From Mediterraneibacter glycyrrhizinilyticus (lineage in GTDB: Bacteria > Bacillota > Clostridia > Lachnospirales > Lachnospiraceae): DNA of 64,000 bases. A program made the translations under genes and the position numbers. The notes beneath the pieces are model-generated. The model saw nothing but the letters and a program-made list of their open reading frames with translations, had not been told where the DNA came from and did not search any database. Shown here piece after piece: positions 1 to 7,362 of the stretch (its first letter is position 1; each line of letters begins with the position of its first letter). The stretch lies in NCBI RefSeq assembly GCF_016902345.1, contig NZ_JACJLR010000016.1, positions 1 to 64,000 on the forward strand. Reading direction: 5' to 3'.

Positions 1-6
1 CCATTT

Positions 7-60
7 CAGCCTCACCGCGAAAAAATTTTTTGTAATAATTCTATTTTCGCAGTGAAGCTG
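7..60. repeat. imperfect inverted repeat near the left edge
   Basis: The arms are 7-23 and 44-60 and match at 15 of 17 positions; each ends in GCGAAAA or its complement, with an AT-rich loop of about 20 nt. The repeat lies about 190 nt beyond the 3' end of the DUF4276 gene. It could be a terminator or a boundary repeat of the AT-rich block, but the partner sequence upstream is outside the window. The rest of 1-249 shows no gene. Confidence 0.45.
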
Positions 61-249
61 TGCATTTTCAATAGATTTAGTGCGAATTATTTTTACCTGT
101 CAAAGCTGTCGGAAGAGTCATACGGTTTCAAAAGATAAAAATATGTTTTTTGACTATTGGTTCAGGAATCAATTTCTTATTCTAAATTATTCCTTATTTA
201 TAGAATTACACCAACTTTATGCCCGTATCTCCCTTCGTTATAAAAAAAA

Positions 250-909
250 TCATCCCACCTTATATAAACGTTTATTAATCTCTGATATAAAATAATTAAA
301 ACTTGGTGAATTATTATGTGTTATATCCATATATGCACCTATTCTTCGCGCCCATTCACTTTTACATTTTCCTTTTTCAATATATGTTGGACAATCTTTT
401 TTCAACTTCGAAACTCCACCGGGATAAACCACATCTGCAAGGACTTCCCAAGTTCCACAAATACTATCTTGTTCATATGAATGTAATTGTTGAAGTCTGG
501 CTTTAGGGTAAGCAGACACAACAGCTTCTTCATCTCCTAAAATCCATGCCTCAACTTCTTCAACTGCGATACAAAATACATGATCTATATATATCATATT
601 TTGCTGAGCAACCCGGTTTAATTCAGCAAGGAAATCTTTTGTATTACGGGTATCATTATCAAGAACTACAATAATGACAGCCGGAATATTCTGGAGACTT
701 TTATTGAACCCACGAAGATATGTTGCCAAATCATTGAGTAGCTTTCCACTTTTAGTCTCCTTAACTGTATTTTTCTTTGTAAACCCACCAATCCCTTTAA
801 AAGATTTACAATTAAATGTAATTCCTTCATTTCTCGAAGAGATCTTTTTCATGATAATTTCAATTAAAACAGCGCTTGACTGATCCTCGATCAAAAACTG
901 AAAATGCAT
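250..909 (-). CDS. TOPRIM-like DUF4276 family protein, partner of the adjacent ATPase
   Basis: This 219-residue protein has the layout of DUF4276 TOPRIM-like proteins. An N-terminal strand with an acidic residue (FLIEDQSS, E8/D9) is followed by a hydrophobic strand ending in the acidic pair VVLDNDT (D84, D86) and then IAVEEVEAWILGD (E117-E120, D126). Such residues normally coordinate Mg2+ in TOPRIM nucleases. The start at 909 follows a GGGGGGAG ribosome binding site and lies 12 nt after the stop of the ATPase gene, so the two are one operon. By analogy with OLD and PARIS systems the protein would be the nuclease effector and the ATPase the sensor. Nuclease activity is inferred. Base composition is clearly AT-rich compared with the genes from 2.5 kb on. 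Confidence 0.75.
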   Translation of the reverse strand: MHFQFLIEDQSSAVLIEIIMKKISSRNEGITFNCKSFKGIGGFTKKNTVKETKSGKLLNDLATYLRGFNKSLQNIPAVIIVVLDNDTRNTKDFLAELNRVAQQNMIYIDHVFCIAVEEVEAWILGDEEAVVSAYPKARLQQLHSYEQDSICGTWEVLADVVYPGGVSKLKKDCPTYIEKGKCKSEWARRIGAYMDITHNNSPSFNYFISEINKRLYKVG

Positions 910-921
910 AATCTCCCCCCC

Positions 922-2145
922 TTAACCGAAATAGCGACTATACCAAAGATCTCCCATAGAAGCGCCTTCATCAACAAGTTCTTTTACAAAATCATAATTT
1001 GCAGCAAGTTTTGCATTAGAGAAACCATCTTCGTCTTTTTCAAGTACCCATACTTGATTAGGGGATAATGCATTTACGAAAAATGGACTGTGCGTTGTAA
1101 CAAATAATTGCTTAGAAAAGCCTGTCCCAACATTTTTTTTCATTTCGATTGCTAAATTTGCAAGATATTGATGATATAAACCGTTTTCAGGCTCTTCAAC
1201 AAAAACGAGTTGACGAGGATTTTTCTCATGAAGTAACAAATAATACGCAAATAATTTCAAAGTTCCATCGGACATCCTTTGAGAAAAAAATGGCTGATCA
1301 AAACCATTTTGCCAAAATTCCAACACCATTTGACCATTCTGTAATTTAATAGGTTCTATTTTACTAATATTAGGAATCTTTGTTTGAATCTCGCCAAGAA
1401 TCTTTTTAAATTCATTAGGATTCTCACGATACATATACTGAGCAACATTATTCAAATTGCTTCCTGTTCTATTCAAATACTGAGTTGGCGCAGCTGTTTG
1501 AATTTGACGTGCTGCATCAGGTGTAAAATAACAAAGATACCAACTTTTTAGAAAATTAAGGAACTTTTCGATACGCGAATACTGTTTCATAGCACCTAAA
1601 GTAACAATCCCTAACTTTCTAGTATCAGAAAGCTCAACCAACTTTTTATCCCCGACAACTGACCCATCCTCATCTTGTCCCCCTTCAACACCTTCAAACG
1701 CATATCCTTTACCATCTTTGAGATATAAGAAAGAAAGCGGCCACCCTCTTTTAATACCAGGTCTTCGTTGGCGAAGGCGTTCTTCCTTTACAAAAGGTCT
1801 ATCATTTTTGTCTTTTGCAATTGTCAATTCATATGTTATGGGACGTGAATTACTGGTTTCTTTATAATAGATTTCAAAATGAATTGGCCCATTACTTTTT
1901 TGAGAAACTAATTGATCGTATCCACCTCTATTATTAGCATCACAAGCAGTTTCAACATCAGTAGATAAACAGTCAGAAATAAATCCAAATGCATCTGCAA
2001 GAGTACTTTTCCCATTTCCACTTGCTCCAATAATCGCAACCATATTAGCTAATTCATTTCCTGTTTGATCGCTGAACAATTTTCCCATCTTTATTTTTTT
2101 CAAAGACCCATAATTTTCTATTGCTATTCCAAGTATTTTACCCAT
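922..2145 (-). CDS. AAA (AAA_21/SMC-like) ATPase of a two-gene defence-like operon
   Basis: The 407-residue protein carries an ABC/SMC-type nucleotide-binding domain. It shows Walker A GASGNGKST near residue 41, a signature-like loop RMSDGTLK, Walker B with two glutamates in VFVEEPENG, and a switch histidine in VTTHSPFF. The N-terminus (MGKILGIAIENYGSL) is typical of OLD/RecF-like ATPases. The start at 2145 is preferred because GGAGG lies 10 nt upstream; an ATG at 2166 lies before that site. No TOPRIM domain is fused; instead a TOPRIM-like protein is encoded immediately downstream. The pair is best described as a split OLD/PARIS-like module. The target and trigger are unknown. Confidence 0.85.
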   Translation of the reverse strand: MGKILGIAIENYGSLKKIKMGKLFSDQTGNELANMVAIIGASGNGKSTLADAFGFISDCLSTDVETACDANNRGGYDQLVSQKSNGPIHFEIYYKETSNSRPITYELTIAKDKNDRPFVKEERLRQRRPGIKRGWPLSFLYLKDGKGYAFEGVEGGQDEDGSVVGDKKLVELSDTRKLGIVTLGAMKQYSRIEKFLNFLKSWYLCYFTPDAARQIQTAAPTQYLNRTGSNLNNVAQYMYRENPNEFKKILGEIQTKIPNISKIEPIKLQNGQMVLEFWQNGFDQPFFSQRMSDGTLKLFAYYLLLHEKNPRQLVFVEEPENGLYHQYLANLAIEMKKNVGTGFSKQLFVTTHSPFFVNALSPNQVWVLEKDEDGFSNAKLAANYDFVKELVDEGASMGDLWYSRYFG

Positions 2146-2548
2146 ATTATAAATACCTCCGAACATTTCTATAAATTTATATTCTAATGTCCTTATAAAG
2201 CTATGTCAGCTTTATTTTATAATATCACTTTTCTCCCTCTCAGTATACCAAATGTTTTTCTTCTAAAAATGTATGCATTATACTTTTCCCTATCTAGTTT
2301 CCTCTATTTTCATTACACCATTTACTACACCATTTCCGCAAAAAACTACACCTTTTGACACTCCCAGACAAAAAGACAGAGCCCGCAGAAACCTTGTAAA
2401 ATAAGGCTCCACAGGCTCTGACGCCACAGGACAAAACCACCCGCTCCACGGCAAAAGGTGAGTGCTAATCTTTTTAATATTTTTTTGGAAAGTCTGAAAA
2501 AACTTGGTTTTTACGGGCTTTCCAGTATCTTTTAATCCCCAAAAACGA
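2146..2548. other. intergenic stretch between the two accessory cassettes
   Basis: About 400 bp without a convincing gene. It holds the ATPase promoter, an inverted repeat CAGAGCC (2377-2383) / GGCTCTG (2414-2420), a single CIRCE-like half site GAGTGCTAA (2460-2468) lacking its partner, and a T-rich hairpin (2487-2523) just beyond the methyltransferase stop. Base composition changes here from AT-rich on the left to balanced on the right, consistent with a junction between segments of different origin. Confidence 0.5.
2181..2209 (-). promoter_or_regulatory. putative promoter of the ATPase/DUF4276 operon
   Basis: On the minus strand CTGACA (2204-2209) and TAGAAT (2181-2186) are separated by 17 bp. 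An inverted repeat ATAAAGC (2195-2201) / GCTTTAT (2209-2215) overlaps the -35 element and could be an operator. The assignment is by inspection only. Confidence 0.45.
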
Positions 2549-3127
2549 TCACACCATCTTAAATACCACATTCATCCACCGGAATCCTTCCCTCCCGCTC
2601 ACATCCTCCGTATACCACAATTCTTCCATCTTTATCCGCTCATTCACCGCCAGTATCTTTTCCACCAGCCCTTCAGTAAACTCCAGAAAATAACGTCCAT
2701 CCCCCGCTTCTCCTGTAGGAATTCCATTTTTTCCTGAAAGATATACGATCCCATTATCATTTAAATACAGATCAATCTTCTCAAAAAAGCGAAGCACTTC
2801 TTTTTCCTGCAGATGAAGGAACGATGCACACGCCCAGATCCCATCATACCGCTCTCTAGGCCGATAGCTCTGAATATCTGAACACACGATTTCTCCCGAG
2901 AAAACCTTTCGGATCTCCCTGCAGAGATTCTTTGAGGGTTCCAGTGCGGTCACCTGATAGCCCTGCTTTTGAAAATAACATGCATCACGCCCGCTGCCAC
3001 TTCCCACATCCAGGATCGTTGCCCTCTCTTTTAATAAGGGAAGAAACCTTTGATACTGTTCTGACATATCAGCGGAAAATGTTTCTTCCGCATAGCGTTT
3101 TGCATTGATCTCATAATACTCACACAT
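2549..3127 (-). CDS. class I SAM-dependent methyltransferase
   Basis: The 192-residue protein has the Rossmann methyltransferase signature. Motif I is ILDVGSGSGRDACYF near residues 37-51, an acidic loop follows in VTALEPS, and a motif II-like region is YDGIWACASFLHL. The size and the absence of a target-recognition domain or DPPY motif argue for a small-molecule or protein methyltransferase of the Methyltransf_11/25 type, not a DNA modification enzyme. It starts 4 nt after the HNH gene stop and is the last gene of a mazG-HNH-methyltransferase operon. The substrate is not predictable from sequence. Confidence 0.8.
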   Translation of the reverse strand: MCEYYEINAKRYAEETFSADMSEQYQRFLPLLKERATILDVGSGSGRDACYFQKQGYQVTALEPSKNLCREIRKVFSGEIVCSDIQSYRPRERYDGIWACASFLHLQEKEVLRFFEKIDLYLNDNGIVYLSGKNGIPTGEAGDGRYFLEFTEGLVEKILAVNERIKMEELWYTEDVSGREGFRWMNVVFKMV

Positions 3128-3131
3128 ATTC

Positions 3132-4235
3132 TCACACCCTCAGGCTCCAGCTTGAAAATCCCATACACTTTGCCGACTGATAGACCGGCAGAATAACCTC
3201 TTCCAGGCGCCCCGAGAACTCTCTTTCCGACAGTCCCTGCTGATAAAGCCTATGTCTGATCTCCTGATTATTCAGATGCTCCCTGGCACATTTTTCAAAC
3301 GTATCATGTATTTTGGGATATTGCCACATCATTTCATAAGACAAATATTCGCTTTTGCACAGCATCGGAAAATAGGTATTCCAATCCGGAAGGCTGTTGC
3401 TTTTACTGCTGTTAATGCTTCGGGTTGTTGGCGTCAGATTCCACAATTCATCGTGCGCCACATAAGACCAGGGCACAAAATGATCAATAGAGATATTTTT
3501 TTCATTCAGCAGCTCTTCTCCATAGATCTCGCAGACGGGCTTTATGGAAATGATCATTTTCCAATAGCTTTTTACCTTTTCCAGTTTCCGCTCTTTCGGT
3601 GGATAGAGCTTGTCGACAATTCCCGGAACACTGGGATTCCTTCTCTGAAGATATTGAATCAGATTGAATTCCCCCCACCCTTGTATGATCTCATAATTCT
3701 GTTCAATATAATCCGCCCATTCTTCCTGTATCTCGATTTGAGTACCCAGACCATGAAACTGCAGAAAATAATACATCAGCCTTCGTTCCTGATTGATCCT
3801 TGCCGCAAGCTCTTTCCCGGATCTTTTCCATTCTTTTCCCTTCATCGACTCCATGAAAGGCGCCTGTAATCGATAAGGCACATTCTGGGATAAGGTACGC
3901 TTCATGGTCATGACTTCTTTGTCCTCACAAGCCGCCAGATATTCCAGGATCACTTCTTTCTTCTCACTGGATTTCATATGACTGATCTCGCTCAGACGGT
4001 GAACCACCCGCTCCAGTGCATCATTTGGCCCCAGATTTAAATGATACTCCGAAACCATATACCAGGCATCTGCGATCATTTCATTGATCAACGTCTTAAA
4101 TGTGATCACTTTATGCCCCTCTTTGATTTTTCGGGCGATTGCCTGAAACCAGAATAATTTATAGCATTCGCTTTTCTTGTCAAACAGTCTGGAAAAATGG
4201 GCAATATCCAGAACATCAGAATATGGTAACTGCAT
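3132..4235 (-). CDS. HNH endonuclease domain protein
   Basis: The 367-residue protein has a long helical N-terminal region and a C-terminal HNH nuclease domain. The core is SIDHFVPW (D251, H252), followed by LWNLTPTTRSINSSKSNSLP, which matches the DH...N...N/K arrangement of HNH_4-type domains. Upstream reading-frame extension to 4349 is rejected: ATG 4235 has a GGGAG site 6 nt upstream and follows the mazG-like stop by 1 nt (TAATATG). The tight spacing shows co-translation with its neighbours. The N-terminal 200 residues match no family I can name. A role in nucleic acid restriction is inferred from the domain only. Confidence 0.75.
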   Translation of the reverse strand: MQLPYSDVLDIAHFSRLFDKKSECYKLFWFQAIARKIKEGHKVITFKTLINEMIADAWYMVSEYHLNLGPNDALERVVHRLSEISHMKSSEKKEVILEYLAACEDKEVMTMKRTLSQNVPYRLQAPFMESMKGKEWKRSGKELAARINQERRLMYYFLQFHGLGTQIEIQEEWADYIEQNYEIIQGWGEFNLIQYLQRRNPSVPGIVDKLYPPKERKLEKVKSYWKMIISIKPVCEIYGEELLNEKNISIDHFVPWSYVAHDELWNLTPTTRSINSSKSNSLPDWNTYFPMLCKSEYLSYEMMWQYPKIHDTFEKCAREHLNNQEIRHRLYQQGLSEREFSGRLEEVILPVYQSAKCMGFSSWSLRV

Positions 4236-4236
4236 A

Positions 4237-4575
4237 TTATTCTCCCAGCTCAGTATACTTTTCTTTCTGTCCGTACGCTTTTTCGACAGGATACTTTTCT
4301 GCGTTCTTCCTGACTTTTTCCTGAATGATCTCATCCATATCAAGTCCACAGGTATCCGCCATTAAGATACAGTAATTCAATACATCCGCAAGTTCTTCCC
4401 GAATCTTATCTTTTTTCTCCTCACACCAGACATCTTCTGCGCTCCACTGAAAAACTTCCAGCAATTCCGCTGCCTCCAGGCAGATAGAAATTGCCAGATC
4501 CTTCGGATTGTGAAACTGCTTCCAGTTCCGCTCATCTCTGAATTTCAGTACCTGCTCGATCGTTTCTTTTGTCAT
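4237..4575 (-). CDS. MazG-like nucleotide pyrophosphohydrolase
   Basis: The 112-residue protein is an all-alpha NTP pyrophosphatase of the MazG/RS21-C6 type. It has the metal-binding EAAELLEVFQW followed by EELADVLNYCILMAD (ExxE...ExxD). The N-terminus MTKETIEQVLKFRDERNWKQF is typical of small house-cleaning dNTPases. ATG 4575 is preceded by GAGGG at a good distance; an upstream in-frame extension to 4662 is unlike family members. It heads the three-gene cassette with the HNH and methyltransferase genes. It would hydrolyse noncanonical or normal (d)NTPs to monophosphates; in this context it may alter nucleotide pools or act independently. Confidence 0.85.
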   Translation of the reverse strand: MTKETIEQVLKFRDERNWKQFHNPKDLAISICLEAAELLEVFQWSAEDVWCEEKKDKIREELADVLNYCILMADTCGLDMDEIIQEKVRKNAEKYPVEKAYGQKEKYTELGE

Positions 4576-4731
4576 CTTCAGCCCTCGCCTTTTCACATCT
4601 CCAGATTTTCTACACAACATAATTCTACTGTCAATTTTAGCAGACTCGCTCTCTTTCGCCAACCGATATTTCCATCTGCTTTCCCCATACTCTAAAATCT
4701 GATCTTACCTTTACTGCTCCATTCCCGCAGA

Positions 4732-4766
4732 CAAAAAGTGTGAAGCCCGGTTCCCAGACTCCACAC
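4732..4766 (-). terminator. terminator after the two-component operon
   Basis: On the minus strand GTGTG...CACAC (outer arms 4762-4766 and 4738-4742) forms a long stem with several G-T pairs and a GAA loop, followed by TTTTTGT. It lies just after the histidine kinase stop. Confidence 0.75.
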
Positions 4767-4778
4767 TCAGTTCTCATC

Positions 4779-6533
4779 TCACCATATCACGCTCACCTGC
4801 ACCCCGTCCGCTGTATTCTCAACCTTCAGTTCCATTCCATGCAGCCGGAAGATCCTCTGCGCCAGATACAGTCCCATTCCCAGATGTCTCTCTTTTGATG
4901 TCCCTTCTCCGTTTTCCCGCTTTCCTGTCCACAGCATCTCAAAGACTCGTGGAAGGTCCTCCTCCGGGATCCGGTCTCCGGTGTTTTGGATCACGCATTT
5001 TTCCCGGTCCGCAGTGACCAGGATCCGCCCCTCCTCCCGGTTATGGCTGACCGCATTGTCCAGCAGGCATCGGAAGGCTTTCTCAAGGAGTTTCCGGTCC
5101 CCCTCCACCTCGGCATCTTCTGCGCACTGAAATCCCACCGTGATCCTTCTCTCTTCCGCGCGGGGCGCGATGCGCTCCACCTCCTTCTCAAGGAGCCCGC
5201 AGAGCGGGATCTTTTCTTTCTGCAGGATGAGCGCTTCGCCGTCCAGTTTTGAGACCTGGATCATCTCTTTTACGATATCATCCATTTCCTCCGTCTGCCC
5301 GACGATCTGGTCCAGATAATATTCTTTTTTCCCTGTATCCGGATTCTCCTTCAGATTCTCTGCAAATGCCCTGATCACGCTCAGCGGGGTCTTCATCTCA
5401 TGCGCCATGGCGTTTGTAAAATCACGGCGGTACGCCTCCGTCTCAGCGCTTTTCCGATAGCTCTTCTCAAGCGTCCTCCATACGATCAGGATACACGCGA
5501 GCAGGAGGAGCGCTCCGCTCAGATATACATATTTCATATAGTCCAGAGCCGCCCTCCATGGATGGGATGTCATCCGGAATTTCATCGTGCACGTCTGTAC
5601 ACCGGATCCGCTGTCCGCATCCCCAAACAGGAGCGGGATCGTCAACTCAGCATCCACGCTGTCCGCAGCATACTCGGTATACTCTTCTCCATCGGCACTG
5701 TAGCCGCCTTGGATCTGATCCGGGAATCCGGTCAGATACTGGTCCTGCTTCCACTCCTTCCAGCAGCTTTCTCCCTGAGCCTGTGCGGGAAAGCTCAGAG
5801 TCCCAAAACCGATCTCTTCTCTCCCTTTTGTCGCGCTGGGATTCTCCCATGTCCATATTTCTTCGGAATCCTCACAGATATAACTCTGTTCATTGTTTAT
5901 GGTCATCACTTTGCCGATCCAGTTCTCCGCCTCATCCGGCTCCGCCTTTCTCCAGTTTTCACGCCGGACAGTGATCTCTGCCGGTTCCCCGTTCCGGTCC
6001 ATGCTCACACTCTCCTGATACTCCGTCCACTCCTCCTGTTCATAGACGTCTGTGCTTCTTCCGATCTTCGCATCGTATCCTGCCAGCTGATCCATTTCCT
6101 CCTCTGTGAGCCACTCGTCCAGCCTCCACACCAGAGGCCCGTTTTCGTTCATTTTCTCCGGTATCATTGTATATACCGGTCCGCTCTCTGCAATCTTCTC
6201 CCCAGCCTCATCCCATACAGCGGCGGACCAGAGCATATACGGCAGTTCTCCTGCCCCCGCATTCACAGCGAGGATATAGTACATCATATTTCCAACCCAC
6301 TCCCGGCCAATGTCCACTCCTTCGTCTGCTGCCTCCTGTTCCATCTGGGTCTGGATCCATCTGATATCTTCACTCACACTCTGAAGCGCCTCTTGATAAT
6401 CCTGCGCAAACTTTCCTTGCACAAGATACGTCGCCGCTCCCATGATCCCCAGATACAGCGCCGCAAAGACAAAGACAAATTTTTTCAGCACACCCGAAGG
6501 CATATAGCGGATCTTTTTCTTCTCCTTTTTCAT
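4779..6533 (-). CDS. sensor histidine kinase
   Basis: The 584-residue membrane kinase has a first transmembrane segment near residues 14-34, an extracellular sensor region of about 300 residues and a second transmembrane segment (YLSGALLLLACILIVW). A HisKA dimerisation helix with the phospho-acceptor H378 in AHEMKTPLS follows, then a HATPase domain with N box (LLDNAVSHN) and a glycine-rich HLGMGLYLA. The gene overlaps the response regulator by 4 bp (ATGA), so the pair is translationally coupled. The sensor domain is rich in Trp, Glu and Tyr and is not one I recognise, so the stimulus is unknown; cell-envelope stress is common for this type. Confidence 0.9.
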   Translation of the reverse strand: MKKEKKKIRYMPSGVLKKFVFVFAALYLGIMGAATYLVQGKFAQDYQEALQSVSEDIRWIQTQMEQEAADEGVDIGREWVGNMMYYILAVNAGAGELPYMLWSAAVWDEAGEKIAESGPVYTMIPEKMNENGPLVWRLDEWLTEEEMDQLAGYDAKIGRSTDVYEQEEWTEYQESVSMDRNGEPAEITVRRENWRKAEPDEAENWIGKVMTINNEQSYICEDSEEIWTWENPSATKGREEIGFGTLSFPAQAQGESCWKEWKQDQYLTGFPDQIQGGYSADGEEYTEYAADSVDAELTIPLLFGDADSGSGVQTCTMKFRMTSHPWRAALDYMKYVYLSGALLLLACILIVWRTLEKSYRKSAETEAYRRDFTNAMAHEMKTPLSVIRAFAENLKENPDTGKKEYYLDQIVGQTEEMDDIVKEMIQVSKLDGEALILQKEKIPLCGLLEKEVERIAPRAEERRITVGFQCAEDAEVEGDRKLLEKAFRCLLDNAVSHNREEGRILVTADREKCVIQNTGDRIPEEDLPRVFEMLWTGKRENGEGTSKERHLGMGLYLAQRIFRLHGMELKVENTADGVQVSVIW

Positions 6534-7204
6534 GACGACACCTCCATTCGGTATCCTGTCTTCCTCACAGTGCGGATCACACAGCTGCTTCCCGCCAGGA
6601 TTTTACGAAGCTTTTTAATGTGATTGTCAACCACCCTTTCATTCCCGTCAAAATCATATCCCCAGAATCGGATAAGCAGCTGCTCCCTGGTAAACGTCCG
6701 GTTCAGATTCTCCAGAAAGAAAAGCAGGATCTCAAATTCTTTGGGAGGCAGAGACTGTTCTTTCCCACATACAAATACTTTTCTCGTCTGCAGATCCACT
6801 TCCACATTTCCTCTTCGGATCCGGTCCTCCGGTCTTTCTCCCCGGATCCGCCCCATCATCGCCATCACTTTTGCATAGAGCACGGGAAGAGAGAAGGGCT
6901 TCGTCACATAATCATCCGCGCCGACCGCATATCCATTCAGTTCATCCTCCTCCAGGACTCTCGCTGTGATAAAGAACACCGGGACATCACTTGTCTCCCT
7001 TATGCGCCTGCAGACAGAAAACCCGTCCATTCCGGGCAGCATTACATCCAGAAGAATCATCTGCCAGGAACCGGACACCGCCATTTCAAGCGCACTGTTC
7101 CCGTCATGGGCTTCCTCCGCCTGCCATCCCTTTGCCGAAAAATAGTCATTTACCGCTTCCGCAAGAAGCCGGTCGTCCTCCACGATCAATATTCTCATTC
7201 CCAT
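6530..7204 (-). CDS. OmpR/PhoB-family response regulator
   Basis: The 224-residue regulator has a receiver domain (VEDD acidic pocket, LLDVMLPGMDG with the phosphorylated Asp, TAR and YVTKPF with the conserved Lys) and a C-terminal winged helix (PPKEFEILLFFLENLNRTFT to VVDNHIKKLRKIL). The start at 7204 follows a GGAGGAGGGGAG site; ATG 7198 is an alternative. An ATG at 7246 is excluded because it lies at or before the likely transcription start set by the -10 element at 7251-7256. It is coupled to the kinase gene downstream. The direct repeat in its promoter suggests autoregulation. Confidence 0.9.
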   Translation of the reverse strand: MGMRILIVEDDRLLAEAVNDYFSAKGWQAEEAHDGNSALEMAVSGSWQMILLDVMLPGMDGFSVCRRIRETSDVPVFFITARVLEEDELNGYAVGADDYVTKPFSLPVLYAKVMAMMGRIRGERPEDRIRRGNVEVDLQTRKVFVCGKEQSLPPKEFEILLFFLENLNRTFTREQLLIRFWGYDFDGNERVVDNHIKKLRKILAGSSCVIRTVRKTGYRMEVSS

Positions 7205-7250
7205 ATCTCTCCCCTCCTCCGATGTACTCCCTTCCTCTTCTTTCATTTTC

Positions 7251-7284
7251 AGTATACAGGAAATATGTATCCTTTCTGTATCCT
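7251..7284 (-). promoter_or_regulatory. autoregulatory promoter with OmpR-type direct repeat
   Basis: On the minus strand two GGATACA copies are spaced by 11 bp (7266-7272 and 7277-7283 on the complement), one helical turn, as OmpR-family dimers require. They cover the -35 position of a promoter with -10 TATACT (7251-7256). The likely binder is the downstream response regulator. Confidence 0.6.
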
Positions 7285-7306
7285 TTTAACATCATAGACC
7301 CGGACA

Positions 7307-7337
7307 AGAAAAGGTCCGCACTTAATGTGTCAGACCT
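7307..7337 (-). terminator. terminator of the Rpn gene
   Basis: AGGTC/GACCT arms (7333-7337 and 7312-7316) form a hairpin on the minus strand followed by TTTTCTT, about 25 nt after the stop codon. Confidence 0.55.
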
Positions 7338-7362
7338 ATTTTCTCACTATCATATCCTCTTT

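Noticed and set aside
2442-2468. Possible CIRCE at GAGTGCTAA (2460-2468)
   Set aside because: Only one half matches; the expected left half at 2442-2450 does not resemble TTAGCACTC and no heat-shock gene follows.
2290-2571. 93-codon open frame in the intergenic gap, minus strand
   Set aside because: Trp/Phe/Cys-rich with no ribosome binding site and no family likeness; it spans hairpins and overlaps the methyltransferase end.
5400-6623. 407-codon open frame on the plus strand
   Set aside because: Antisense to the histidine kinase, Arg/Pro/Ser/His-rich; the kinase frame carries all the family motifs.
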